Shown here piece after piece: positions 35,655-47,984 of a DNA stretch of 64,000 nt. The stretch is from Cichorium intybus (Eukaryota > Streptophyta > Magnoliopsida > Asterales > Asteraceae): the NCBI GenBank assembly GCA_023525715.1, contig CM042010.1:68040894-68104893 (forward strand), in the 5' to 3' direction. A program made the position numbers and the translations under genes. Below the pieces are notes generated by a model. That model was given only the letters and a program-made list of their open reading frames with translations, did not search any database and had not been told where the DNA came from. Position 1 is the stretch's first letter. Each line of letters starts with the position of its first letter.

Positions 35655-36370
35655 TCTGATAACGGAAATAGTTCAATGAACAGTTATTTCAATAATAGTT
35701 TATTCATAAATAATGAACTAGAACCTACTCATATGGCATCTGTACAGCTCATGGGTCACCTGTATCTTACATGTTTCCTTCCATTCTACTAGTATCAACT
35801 GTAAAATGACATCACATATCATATCTTAAACATGCTTAGGCATTTCCATAATACTTAACTCAAATGATTAAGAAATCCATAGCTAATACAAAGCACAATT
35901 AGAGAATATCATATTTTATTAAACTGAAACTCCTAATTTCACGATTTTACTAAATCAACCGTTAAAACATCACAATATTTGGACTCAATACAACAAATAT
36001 TAGAAACCTACATATGAGGTGAACCAATGTATACTTTCAGATTTGGACAACTAGGGTTTGAAATCCTAACACTCAAAATTTCTAACCTTGTGAATTAAGG
36101 ACTCGAGAACGTATTTTGGTTGTTAAATCCAACCTCCTCAAACTTTTCCTACACAAAACCCTTGATCAAAATTACCAAATTTGGCACATTTTACTTTGAA
36201 AATAACCTAGGAGGATTTTTGATTCGTAAATGGGGTAAATAAGAAAAGCTGCCCAATTAACCCCGCTAACACAGGTTAGCAACACTAACCATTAAAGTTA
36301 GCATTGTTAACTTTTAAAAATCTGACCCGTACTCTGAAACCCGACCCGTGTAAGTCTATTGGATACCACT
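35653..36370 (-). mobile_element. Older Gypsy LTR remnant, left flank of the young Gypsy
   Basis: Non-coding. Its last part carries TAACAC/GGTTAGC and GACCCGACCCGTGTAAG words like those in the LTR of the young element. It ends with the target site CCACT at 36366-36370. Read with 44477-44770 it looks like a diverged LTR of a related family, into which the young element jumped. Confidence 0.5.
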
Positions 36371-37924
36371 TGTAACACCCGGTTTCTCAATTTATAGGAT
36401 ACACCAATTACATTAATCAAGCATAATACTATTAGTGGTGTAACCCCAAAAAGAGCAACAAGTTTACAAAGTTATATCAAAAGCATAGTTTAAGTATTTA
36501 CTTATGTACAAACAAGTTTCATACTAGTTTACTCAAAACCGGATTTTTACAAAAGACATAGTCCAACACAAGAAATAAGTAAGTCCAAGGCCAAAGTCCA
36601 TATCCCATCCAGCTAACCCTCCGTGATGCGTTTCCCATGATCTGTACTTCCAGAACCTAACACAATTAACATTAACAAACAATATATGAGCTTTGAAAGC
36701 TCTGTGAGTAATTAAAGTTTAACTGGATAGAAATTGTCCAACATTTCTTTCACAACTTTCTCAATAAACCATCTTGATCCTTAATATATACTCATAATGA
36801 GGTTTATTATTTCAAACACTCATAATTGGTATTCTCAACCAATTTCAAAACAACTCAAATCATACTTCTTCTGTAATAAACATCAATACTAACACATAAT
36901 TTATCTATTAATAACTACTCACCTGTTGTGGAATCGATGTGTGGAACTCCTGCACCTCGTGTATGTTCCTGCCTAGCCTTAGCTGTAGCATAACAACTCA
37001 TTTTCATTACTCAAGTTAAGAATAATCTTAATCACACTCAATTTTCATCATAATCAAAGAACTTGTATCATTGAAACAAGTTACAATCAAAAGATAACAA
37101 CAATATCAAAGTTATAGCCTTCAATTTCATCACTTAAACACATGTAACCCTAGGAACACAATATAAACACTTCACTAGCTCGACTTTCATAGTTAGAACT
37201 CTTTTATACTAACTATTCCACATAATTTAACTCTAACTTTAACAAATTCCAGGTGGCTCATCAAGACCACAAGGAATTACCTCAAATCAAGCAACTCAAC
37301 CATCAAAACAAGGTCAAAATCGAAGAGAATTACCTTTCAAGCTCAAAGTATCAATCCCTAGCTTCAATTTGAGGAAGATAGGCTCTAAAATCGACTTAGG
37401 AGGCTTGGAATTTGTTTTCTAGGGTTTAGAAGTGTTTTGAACGAAATGGATTCTAACCTCAAATGAAACAAAATCGTGTTTTAAAAACAGGTCTGTTCCG
37501 ATTACACGACCTGTGTAAAAGTTACACGGCCCGTGTAATTCATGGTATGAATTTAGAGTTTGGTCTACAGAACTACACGACTCGTGTCCATATTACACGA
37601 CCCGTGCTGTACATTTTACACGACCCGTGTTGATATTACACGACCCGTGCTGTACATTTTAGTTTTAGTCTACAGGTTTACACGACCCGTGTCAAAAATA
37701 ACACGACCCGTGTAATTTACTGTATGCTCAAAACATTCACAAAGAACTCCTACACGACCCGTGTAACTCCTACACGACCCGTGTAACCTCTTTTTAGCAT
37801 TTTTCAACTTCAATTTCCTTCCAAATGAAACTCTAACTACCCAAACTCATGCAATAATCTAACTAATCTTAATTACACCAAGATTAACCCAAAAATCTCT
37901 AGATTTTAATAACACGGTATTACA
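36371..37924 (-). repeat. 3' LTR of the young Gypsy
   Basis: On the plus strand it starts TGTAACACCCGG and ends CGGTATTACA. It contains an array of palindromic words at 37498-37787. Confidence 0.95.
37498..37787. repeat. Array of ten ACACG-ACC-CGTGT words (3' LTR)
   Basis: By my count ten copies or near copies of ACACGACCCGTGT, a 5-base inverted repeat around a 3-base centre, are spaced irregularly. The other LTR has the same array at 44046-44335, with some centres and arms differing by one base. Confidence 0.88.
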
Positions 37925-37964
37925 AGTACTTACCCCCTTCAAAAGATTCCGTCCTCGGAATCTC

Positions 37965-40900
37965 CTAAAATAAAAAGGGATATTTTGACCGCATCTCCTC
38001 TTCAGCTTCCCATGTGACATCTGATCCTCTATGATGTCGCCATTGTACTTTCACCAATCCCACATCTTTATTTCGCAATTTCCTAACTTTCTTTTCTAGA
38101 ATTTGTTCCGGCATCTCTTGATATCTTAATTTCTCATCTAGTTGAACTTCAGCCAAGGGTACCCAAGTGGATTGGTCATACAATGTTTTTCTAAGGTGTG
38201 ACACATGAAAAACATTGTGGATACCCTGTAACTCCTCTGGAAGCTTTAGCTTATACGCAACCGCTCCAATTTTCTCCAAAACTTGAAAGGGTCCAATAAA
38301 GCGTGGGCTCAATTTACCTCTCTTGCCAAATCGAATTATTCCCTTCCATGGGGACACTTTTAACATTACCATGTCCCCAACATTGAACTCTAACAGCTTT
38401 CTTCTTCTATCTGCATATTGCTTTTGGCGGTTTTGGGCTACCCGCATATGCTCACGAATGCTTTGTATTTTCTCTTCGGTTTCAGCTATAATTTCTGGTC
38501 CCGCCAATGGTTTCTCTCCCATCTCTATCCAGCAAGTTGGTGTTCGACACGGTGCACCATATAAAGCTTCAAAAGGTGCCATCTGTATACTAGAGTGATA
38601 AGTGTTGTTATAGGCAAACTCTACCAAAGGCAGATGATCTTCCCAACTGCCTCCAAAATCAATGATGCAGGCTCGTAGCATATCTTCAAGTGTTTGTATC
38701 GTTCTTTCCGACTGTCCATCCGTCTGGGGATGATACGCAGTACTCAATAAAGCTTTTGTACCAAAATGCTTTTGGAAACTCTGCCAGAAATGTGAATTGA
38801 ACCGATTATCTCTATCAGAAATTATTGAAGTTGGCACTCCATGTCGTTTCACAATTTCTTTCGTATATATCTCAGCTAGCTTTGATACTTGATAATCTTC
38901 TCGGATTGGAATGAAATGAGCCGAATTTGTTAACCTGTCAATAATCACCCATATAGAATCATATCCTCGAGGAGTCCGAGGCAATTTTGTGATGAAATCC
39001 ATGGTGATCTCATCCCATTTCTTCTTTGGTACTGGCAATGGCTGCACTGCTCCATAAGGCTTTTGATGATTAGCTTTTACCTGAAGATATGTCAAACAGT
39101 TTTCTACAAATCGTCCCACATCTTGCTTCATACCCGGCCACCAGTAGTACGGTTTTAAGGTATGATACATTCGTGTACTACCAGGGTGAACCGAATATCT
39201 AGTACAGTGAGCATCCTCTAGCAATAACTGTCTCGCCTCGCCATGTCTCGGAACCCAAACTCGCCCTTGGAAAGTCTTGATTCCTTGTGCATTTTCCACA
39301 AGTTTCTCTACATAACCAATCATCCTTTCTTTCTTCAAGTCATTGGCTTCGACTTGGCATCTACGTATCAACTCTGGTAATCGACTCACAATCCCCATTC
39401 GAGCCGATACAACTCGAATAGGCGGCTCTTTACGGCTTAGTGCATCCGCCACCACATTGGCTTTACCAGGATGGTAAAGTATTTCACAATCGTAATCTTT
39501 TAGTAGATCCATCCACCGTACTTACCTCATGTTTAACTCTTTCTGATCAAACAGGTATTTCAGACTTTTATGATCTGTATAGATCTGAAATCGCACTCCA
39601 TAAAGATAATGTCGCCACATCTTTAATGCAAAAATTATTGCTGCCAATTCTAAATCATGTACTGGATAAGCTTTTTCATGTGGTTTTAGCTGTCGAGAGG
39701 CATACGCTATCACTCGTCCTTTTTGCATCAACACGCATCCAAGACCACTTAAGGAGGCATCGCTATAAAGAACAAAATCCTCCCCTCCTTGCGGTAAAGC
39801 CAACACTGGAGCCTTGCATAAGCCATCTCGTAGTTGTTCAAAGGCTGATTGTTGTGCCTCAGTCCAACTAAATTTCTCCGTCTTCTTGGTCAATTTGGTT
39901 AAGGGCATAGCTATACGAGAAAAGTTTTCTACAAATCGTCGATAATAGCCTGCTAACCCCAAGAAACTACGAACCTCCATTGGACTCTTTGGCGGCTCCC
40001 AACTCATTACGGCTTCGATCTTTGCTGGATCTACCTTTATACCGTCTTCATTTATCACATGGCCAAGAAATTGAATCTCCCGTAACCAGAACTCGCATTT
40101 TGAAAATTTTGCATATAATTTCTCGTCTCGAAGAAGATCTAGTATTTGTTGTAAATGAAATCTGTGCTCATCTCGACTCTTTGAATAAATCAGGATGTCG
40201 TCGATAAACACAATTACGAATTTATCAAGAAAAGGACGACAAACCCGATTCATCAAATCCATAAAAACGGCTGGAGCATTAGTCAAACCGAACGGCATGA
40301 CTAAGAATTCATAATGGCCATACCTCGTACGAAAAGCTGTCTTCGGAATATCAGCTTTTTGTACTCTCAATTGATGATAGCCAGATCTTAAATCAATCTT
40401 TGAAAAATACGTGGCCCCATGCAGTTGATCAAATAAGTCATCGATCCTTGGCAACGGGTAACGATTCTTTATAGTGATCTTGTTGAGCTCCCGATAATCT
40501 ATACACATTCTCATAGATCCATCTTTCTTTTTCACAAAGAGTATAGGCGCACCCCACGGAGACGAACTCGGACGTATAAATCCAAGTTCCAATAACTCTT
40601 GTAATTGTCTCTTTAATTCTTCCATCTCAGATGGTGCTAATCGATAAGGTGGTCGAGCTACCGGCTTCGCCCCCGGTATGACATCGATCACAAATTCAAC
40701 TTGTCTACTTGGTGGTACGCCTGGAAGATTTTCGGGAAATACATCGGGATAATCACAAACCACTTCTACTTCTTCTATTTTGGAATGTTTTGACTCGGCA
40801 CTAATCACATGTGCCATAATCAATTCATCCCCTCTTTCTATATATCTCCTAGCCGTGGCAAGTGACACTATCGGTACTTTTCGGGAACGCCGTTCACCTC

Positions 40901-42548
40901 GTATCAAAATTCGGGAACCACTCGGTGTCTTTATGGAAAGTGTTTTCTCATGACAATCCATTTGACCTCTATTATCATCCATCCAATCCATCCCGACTAT
41001 CACATCAAACTCATGATTAGTGATCGGCTTCAGATCTATAGGGTACGCAATCCCATAGATTTCAAGCCGACACTGTTTATAATGACTCTTTACAAAAACA
41101 CATCTCCCATCTGCTACATCTACTATTATTTTCTCATATAAATCAGCTAATGGAATATCTAGTTTAGAAGCAAAAGACTCTGATATAAAAGACACAGATG
41201 CACCTGAATCATAAAGTACTCGTGCTTGAAAAGAGTTCAAGCTAAAGATACCTGTGATAACATCGGTCCGATCTCTAGCCTCGTCGACAGTTAATTGAAA
41301 AGCTCGTGTTTTCACATGACCACCACCCCTATCTCTTCGATCATCTCGATCTCGACCTCCTCCTTGGCCAATCTTTTGAAAATCTCTTTGTGGCTCAGAT
41401 TTCATCTTTGGGCAATTTGGACGAATATGCCCGCTCTCCCCACAATTGAAACAAACAGGGCGACTCTCGGTACACTGGCGAGCCATATGTCCCGTCTTTC
41501 CACACTGGAAACAAACTGATGGAGGGTTTCGGGGATCACATTCTCCCATGTGTTTTCGCCTACACTTCTTACGACATTTTTCTTCATTCTTCTTGATTTC
41601 ACCACGGACTTGAGAACCCGTGGTAATGGATCTCTGAGAAGTATCTACAGCTTTACCTTCCCACTTTCTCTTAAATCCTCCAACTTCTCTTTCGGTTCTT
41701 CTCTCCTCCTCTTGTCTTTGCAACTCCCTTTCTCTCGATCTTGCTGCTTCGGCAACCTGTTGAAAGGTAGTATATCTGGAACTCGGCAAAAACTCTCGAA
41801 TTTGGGTTTTTAAACCCCATAAGTAACGATCCATCTTACGCTCCTCGGTATCAACTTGATGTTGTGCAAATCTTGCCTTCTCATTGTAATCCAGTATGTA
41901 TTGCTGCACAGTTCTCGACCCTTGTTATAATTTCAAAAATTCTTCTTCTATTCCTTTCATAGCATTATTTGAACAATAATACTCAGTGAACTTCAATTTG
42001 AACTGTTCCCAATTCAAAGTATATGCCAAGCTTTCTCCTATCTCCATGCACATATTCTCCCACCAAAATTGTGCATCCTCCTTTAACAAATTCGTTGCAA
42101 ACTCAACTTTATCCGCCTCATCACATTTACTTGTGCGGAACATCTTCTCAACGTGTGTCAACCAATTCTTGGCTGCTATGGGATCATCTTTCCCATAGAA
42201 ATTGTATGGCTTGCACTTCTGGAAAACATCATAAGTACACCTCCTTGTCTTCTCAGGTATTCTAGCTCTACCCGCCTCAATAAAGACCTCTTCACGACTC
42301 TCTCTCTGTTCAGGTTGAACCGGGATTGATCCCGAAGTACCTCCAGTTGTAACCTCTGCTTGAGGCTTCAAATAAGTGGGTAATAACTCTTTAAGTGCCT
42401 TGGTTACCTCAGCCGCAATCATAGCTTGCATATTACTCTGTGTCTCGGGAGGTCGCTCTCCCTCGGGTTGATGCTCTTTACCCGAATCTTGTGATCCCGA
42501 TTTATCTCTTGGTGGATCACCTTGCTCTTTTTCTTTTCCAGCACTCAT
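37965..42548 (-). pseudogene. Gypsy gag-pol polyprotein with chromodomain, two stop codons
   Basis: A single frame of 1528 codons starts at 42548. Gag runs to about residue 210, followed by zinc knuckles CFQCGKTGHMARQC and CFNCGESGHIRPNC near 41400-41490. The protease has VLYDSGASVSF near 41210. Reverse transcriptase has FVKKKDGSMRMCIDYRELNK and the FIDDILIYSK active site (about 40190). RNase H has VLYSDASLSGLGC and YTDHKSLKYL. Integrase has SIISDRDNRF and AYHPQTDGQSERT. The chromodomain ends VQWRHHRGSDVTWEAEEEM. In-frame TAA codons stand at 41925-41927 (in Gag) and 39522-39524 (after RNase H), each likely from CAA by one change. In the integrase zinc finger a C-x-x-C appears as C-L-T-Y. The element is therefore probably inactive, though recently so. 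Confidence 0.93.
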
Positions 42549-42589
42549 TTTAACTAAAAAAGAAAATCAACTCATTTAGTAATCACCAC

Positions 42590-42803
42590 CATAATGCTCA
42601 ATATGGTGTGTAATCAACTCAATTGTATATCACTATAATACTCAATATAGTGTATAATCAACTCAATTGTATAGCACTATAATACTCAATATAGTGTATA
42701 ATCAACTCAATTGTATAGCACTATAATACTCAATATAGTGTATAATCAACTCAATTGTATAGCACTATAATACTCAATATAGTGTATAATCAACTCAATT
42801 GTG
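42590..42803. repeat. 44-bp tandem repeat in the leader before gag
   Basis: AATCAACTCAATTGTATAGC recurs at 42612, 42656, 42700, 42744 and 42788, a period of exactly 44 bp, with the first units slightly diverged. It lies between the primer site and the gag start of the young Gypsy. Confidence 0.92.
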
Positions 42804-42917
42804 ATACACCGCGAAGGATAGCTACTCGGGACTCTTTGGGACTTCTCTATCTCTTTGGTTTAAGTCTAAACCCATCTCAAGGTTTAATTCCCTTAAACCA
42901 CGGCTCTGATACCAACT

Positions 42918-44471
42918 TGTAACACCCGGTTTCTCAATTTATAGGATACACCAATTACATTAATCAAGCATAATACTATTAGTGGTGTAACCCCAAAAAG
43001 AGCAACAAGTTTACAAAGTTATATCAAAAGCATAGTTTAAGTATTTACTTATGTACAAACAAGTTTCATACTAGTTTACTCAAAACCGGATTTTTACAAA
43101 AGACATAGTCCAACACAAGAAATAAGTAAGTCCAAGTCCAAAGTCCATATCCCATCCAGCTAACCCTCCGTGATGCGTTTCCCATTATCTGTACTTCCAG
43201 AACCTAACACAATTAACATTAACAAACAATATATGAGCTTTGAAAGCTCTGTGAGTAATTAAAGTTTAACTGGATAGCAATTGTCCAACATTTCTTTCAC
43301 AACTTTCTCAATAAACCATATTGATCCTTAATATATACTCATAATGAGGTTTATTATTTCAAACACTCATAATTGGTATTCTCAACCAATTTCAAAACAA
43401 CTCAAATCATACTTCTTCTGTAATAAACATCAATACTAACACATAATTTATCTATTAATAACTACTCACCTGTTGTGGAATCGATGTGTGGAACTCCTGC
43501 ACCTCGTGTATGTTCCTGCCTAGCCTTAGCTGTAGCATAACAACTCATTTTCATTACTCAAGTTAAGAATAATCTTAATCACACTCAATTTTCATCATAA
43601 TCAAAGAACTTGTATCATTGAAACAAGTTACAATCAAAAGATAACAACAATATCAAAGTTATAGCCTTCAATTTCATCACTTAAACACATGTAACCCTAG
43701 GAACACAATATAAACACTTCACTAGCTCGACTTTCATAGTTAGAACTCTTTTATACTAACTATTCCACATAATTTAACTCTAACTTTAACAAATTCCAGG
43801 TGGCTCATCAAGACCACAAGGAATTACCTCAAATCAAGCAACTCAACCATCAAAACAAGGTCAAAATCGAAGAGAATTACCTTTCAAGCTCAAAGTATCA
43901 ATCCCTAGCTTCAATTTGAGGAAGATAGGCTCTAAAATCGACTTAGGAGGCTTGGAATTTGTTTTCTAGGGTTTAGAAGTGTTTTGAACGAAATGGATTC
44001 TAACCTCAAATGAAACAAAATTGTGTTTTAAAAACAGATCTGTTCCGATTACACGACCCGTGTAAAAGTTACACGGCCCGTGTAATTCACGGTATGAATT
44101 TAGAGTTTGGTCTACAGAACTACACGACCCGTGTCCATATTACACGACCCGTGCTGTACATTTTACACGACCCGTGTTGATATTACATGACCCGTGCTGT
44201 ACATTTTAGTTTTAGTCTACAGGTTTACACGACCCGTGTCAAAAATAACACGACCCGTGTAATTTACTGTATGCTCAAAACATTCACAAAGAACTCCTAC
44301 ACGACCCGTGTAACTCCTACACGACCCGTGTAACCTCTTTTTAGCATTTTTCAACTTCAATTTCCTTCCAAATGAAACTCTAACTACCCAAACTCATGCA
44401 ATAATCTAACTAATCTTAATTACACCAAGATTAACTCAAAAATCTCTAGATTTTAATAACACGGTATTACA
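42918..44471 (-). repeat. 5' LTR of the young Gypsy
   Basis: Same length and ends as 36371-37924. The palindrome array is at 44046-44335. Confidence 0.95.
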
Positions 44472-44476
44472 CCACT

Positions 44477-44770
44477 AGATGTTACGGTAACTAGAACATG
44501 AACCGTGTTCACAAATACAACCGTGTAACTCCTGCAAGGCTAAACAGTTTCGAAAAGGTCTACTACACGACCCATGTAAGTTCTCTTTGCTATTTCTAAA
44601 GTTTAAACTCCTTCTAAATGGGTTTTTAATCCTCCTATTCACATAACAATCTAGTAACTATTATTTATACTAAGATTAACTCAAGTTTAGTTACCAAAAA
44701 TATTATGACATTAAACTCCAAAATCAAAAGCGATGGAAAACTGAAAAGTACCAAGCGTGGACTTGAATTT
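44477..44770 (-). mobile_element. Older Gypsy LTR remnant, right flank of the young Gypsy
   Basis: It contains AACCGTGTTCAC, AACCGTGTAAC and TACACGACCCATGTAAG, then CTAAGATTAACTCAAGTTTA, matching the order of motifs at the end of the young LTR but diverged. It is the other half of the remnant at 35653-36370. Confidence 0.5.
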
Positions 44771-44885
44771 ATTTAGGAACGTGTGGACCAAATGAAACAG
44801 AAATACTCACAACTCTTCCCAAACCCTTGAGGATCTATTCAAAGTGCTAAATTTCGGGGTGAAATTCCTTCTAACGGGTAGATAA
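44771..44885 (+). pseudogene. Last codons of the host Gypsy's chromodomain
   Basis: On the plus strand this reads RVDQMKQKYSQLFPNP and stops, then AAATTTCGGGGTGAAATTCC and GGGTAGATAA up to the right LTR. This is the usual end of Tekay-type pol followed by the region before the 3' LTR. An upstream stop near 44780 shows decay. It shows that the 3.1-kb-LTR element once had its own Gypsy pol. Confidence 0.65.
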
Positions 44886-47800
44886 TGTGACAACTGTGAA
44901 ATTAGTCAACGAAAGTCAACTTAACTCAACCAAAGCGTACGTTAAAGTCAATATGTGAAATGTAAATTTCATAATCTCTACGTTGTATTATTTGATATTA
45001 TAATATTACGTATGCTAATTTAAGTCAATTATACGAACAAACCATGCTGAGCTAGATGTTTTAATATAAAAAAAATATATAATAAAAAAAAATTACGGCA
45101 TGAATAGTAACCAGCGTGAATAGTGAACGGTAAAAGTTTAAAACTCTTCGGAATATTACAAGTTTTATATCAAAACGTAGATAAAGATACGACGGTTCCG
45201 AATTTATATTTATATTTTTACCAAACGTTATATATAAAAAGTTATGATAGAAAAACGGTAAAAATGTAAAACTATTCGGAATATTACAAATTTTATATCG
45301 AAACGTAGATAAAATTACGACGATTCCAAATATATATTTATATTTTTACCAAACGTTATATATAAAAAGTTATGATAGAAAAATGTTTAATTTAACTTGA
45401 AAGCGACGTTTGATTATTAAAATATTTATATAATATAATAAATAAATAATTTTTTTTTTCAAATGTGTTTTCTACGTTTGAATTTTTTTTTATATTATTT
45501 TATTTTAATTTTATTTTATATAAAGTGGGCCCCACTTCATTATTTAATCAATTTTACACATTTTACCCTCAAAGAATTTGTATTTTCATTTCGAACACTA
45601 CGTATTCAATATGTATTTTTAAATTTATCAATAATATTATGACGTTTTAAAAAACGGAAAAATTACCGTCAAAACGGTATCGTCGATACGAACTATCTAA
45701 CGTCAAAATTTAATATTATTGATATTAGTTTTATATTTAATATTTTCTTTTTCTTTAAAAAGAAAGTGTATTTACATTTAAACCCTATATTTTTATTAAA
45801 CTTACAATTAATACCCTGTCGTTAATTCATTAATGACATTTAGTTAAAAAGATGATATTATTAAACTACGATTTTCGTAGATTATATTTTTATAAACAAA
45901 AATCATTTATTTTATATAAAAACTATTAAATCTATTTAAAGAGTTTTTTAAGGGTATATTTTGTCATAGACAAATTTTAAAAGCCATAAAAGTCATATAT
46001 CTGCATCTTGAGGGCCGCAATACGAAAATAAATTTACTATAAATAGAGGCTTCAATCCTCTCATTTCCTCACACCTCAGATCTCGATCTCTATATCACTA
46101 GATAGTATTGTTAGAAGATTCTTCGATATATATAGAAATATACGAAGAATGAGCGTTAGAAGTAGCTATTTCAGTTATAAATATAGTGAGTTCGAGTTAG
46201 AAGCACGAAGAGTCGGGCGATCTAACAACAGTTGGCGATAAGATCATCATCGACATTAAGGTGAGTTCATACCCCTTCTTTTTATCTTTATTCAAGTTTT
46301 TAAGGGGGAGAATACAAGTTATACTATAAAAATAGTTATTTATACTCATTTATAACAATAGTAAACGAAATGTGAATTTCGTAAACATCATTAAACAATT
46401 CAATTATAATTCAAAAAATAATATCGAATGATCTACTTACGAGGGCGGTGTCTAGGCCGATCATTTGGGCTAGGTTGTTGGATTTCCGAAAGGCTTATAC
46501 GCTGAAAGGGTTCTGCCTCCCCATTTGATCTTCTACCTGGCCGTTCTTTATTTGATAGTCATGAAATATTATATTGGAATTAATAAAGGGTATAACCAAT
46601 TTATTACACCACTATTGTGGAGAATATATCTTAAAAGAAGTTCTTTATAACCATCTAAATAAGTTATTTCACATATATTTGTAAATATATGCTTTTCACA
46701 ACGGAATACTAAAAATAAACTATTATAGGAATAGTTTGTTGATACAAATGTTACTATGAAGTTTTAAAGAAGACAAATAATTATATAAAATATATAATTA
46801 TTATACATTACTATATTATCATGGGAAAAATGATAATGGACAAATACAAAGGTTTTTCATATACAAACTTTAACAAGTTGATTGATACATACATTTTTGT
46901 GAGACGGGTCTTCACAGTGCTTATTTAAGTACATACTATAAGTCCTGGAATTTATAACCAGAGTCTCGGTAAGAGAACGTGATATTTATGTATAGATCTA
47001 TACGGGATTGACAACCCCGCACCTGAGCTGCTAGCTACAGCTAGACCGACGGGTCTGAGGTGACAAATGTCATAACAGTCCGACGCCTGAAGAACGTCGA
47101 AGCAGGCCTACATGGTCACAGTATGGTTATAGGACGTCTCGCATGGGATATCAACTTTATTAAATTGTTACGTGGAAATATACATTTTCAATGGCTTTAT
47201 ACTACAAACTATGGTATACATTTTAGTTCTTGGGTTTTAAAGACTTGGATACATTCATAAGAAAATATTGAATTTTCTTGGATTACAATACTACATTTTA
47301 CAAGGAAAGAGATTCCTCATACAAGTTTTATGGTATTAAAACTACATTTTAACAAGTTACAAATATAAGTATGGTTTTACTTATACACACTGATTCTATG
47401 GGAATTAAAACTATGTTTTATCAAAGATATAAATATAAGTACGGTTTACTTATACATACGACTTTTGTGGAATTAAATCTACGATTCGACTACCAGTAAA
47501 CACCTATTTACACGGTTTTATACAAGAATAAAACTACATAATACTATTTTCAAGTATACAAATACCTATACATTTTCGGTCTTTGGGTTTTAAGACTATA
47601 CTCATTTATAAGAAAATATTGGATTTTCTGGTTTCAAACACTATCTTTCTACAATGAAAAAGGATTATGGATTTTCTCATACAAAAATCTTATGAACTCA
47701 CCAACGTAATGTTGACACTCTTTCAAACAACTTGTATTCTCAGGAAATTGATAGGGTAACTACAACCTTTGACGATGGGTCGCTATGGCGTCGTACTATG

Positions 47801-47984
47801 TATTTTGATATCATATTGTAATTGTATTCAAAACATACAATCTTTTGAACTATTGTAACATTTACAATTATTTATATGATGGATGTGTTTGCTTTGATCA
47901 CTATTGTACAAACGTTGTTGTGATACTGTTCATGAAGTCATCCACCCTCAGACGTTTCCGCCATCGTGGTTTGGGGGTGTGACA
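44886..47984 (+). repeat. Right LTR (3099 bp) of the gene-carrying Gypsy
   Basis: Nearly identical to 27907-31024 apart from a few substitutions and indels. The TATA box TATAAATAG is at 46038-46046, and it ends TGTGACA before the GAAGC target copy. Confidence 0.93.

Larger units (their letters stand above)
36371..44471 (-). mobile_element. Young chromodomain Gypsy (Tekay-like), minus strand
   Basis: Two LTRs of 1554 bp each are at 36371-37924 and 42918-44471. CCACT stands on both sides (36366-36370 and 44472-44476). On the minus strand the primer site TTGGTATCAGAGCC lies just inside the 5' LTR (about 42903-42916), and the polypurine tract GAAGGGGGTAAGTACT precedes the 3' LTR. By eye I count about 11 differences between the LTRs, so the insertion is recent. 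One gag-pol frame is interrupted by only two stop codons. The chromodomain at the C-terminus places it among chromoviruses, with Tekay most likely. Confidence 0.95.
27907..47984 (+). mobile_element. Gypsy element with 3.1-kb LTRs carrying a captured gene
   Basis: LTRs at 27907-31024 and 44886-47984 begin TGTGACAACTGTGAAATTAG and end TGGGGGTGTGACA. GAAGC stands on both sides (27902-27906 and 47985-47989). The primer site TGGTATCAGAGC is at 31028-31039. The only pol remnant on the plus strand is near 44780-44885, reading VDQMKQKYSQLFPNP, the end of a chromodomain, followed by the ATTTCGGGG...GGGTAGATAA leader typical before the 3' LTR of Tekay-type Gypsy. The internal 13.9 kb otherwise holds an antisense RWP-RK gene, a Helitron, an old LTR remnant and a young Gypsy. 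It cannot move without help from another element. Confidence 0.93.

Noticed and set aside
37498..37787. Palindromic repeats with spacers resembling a CRISPR array
   Set aside because: Spacers are short, irregular and partly repeated, and the array is part of an LTR with a second copy at 44046-44335.
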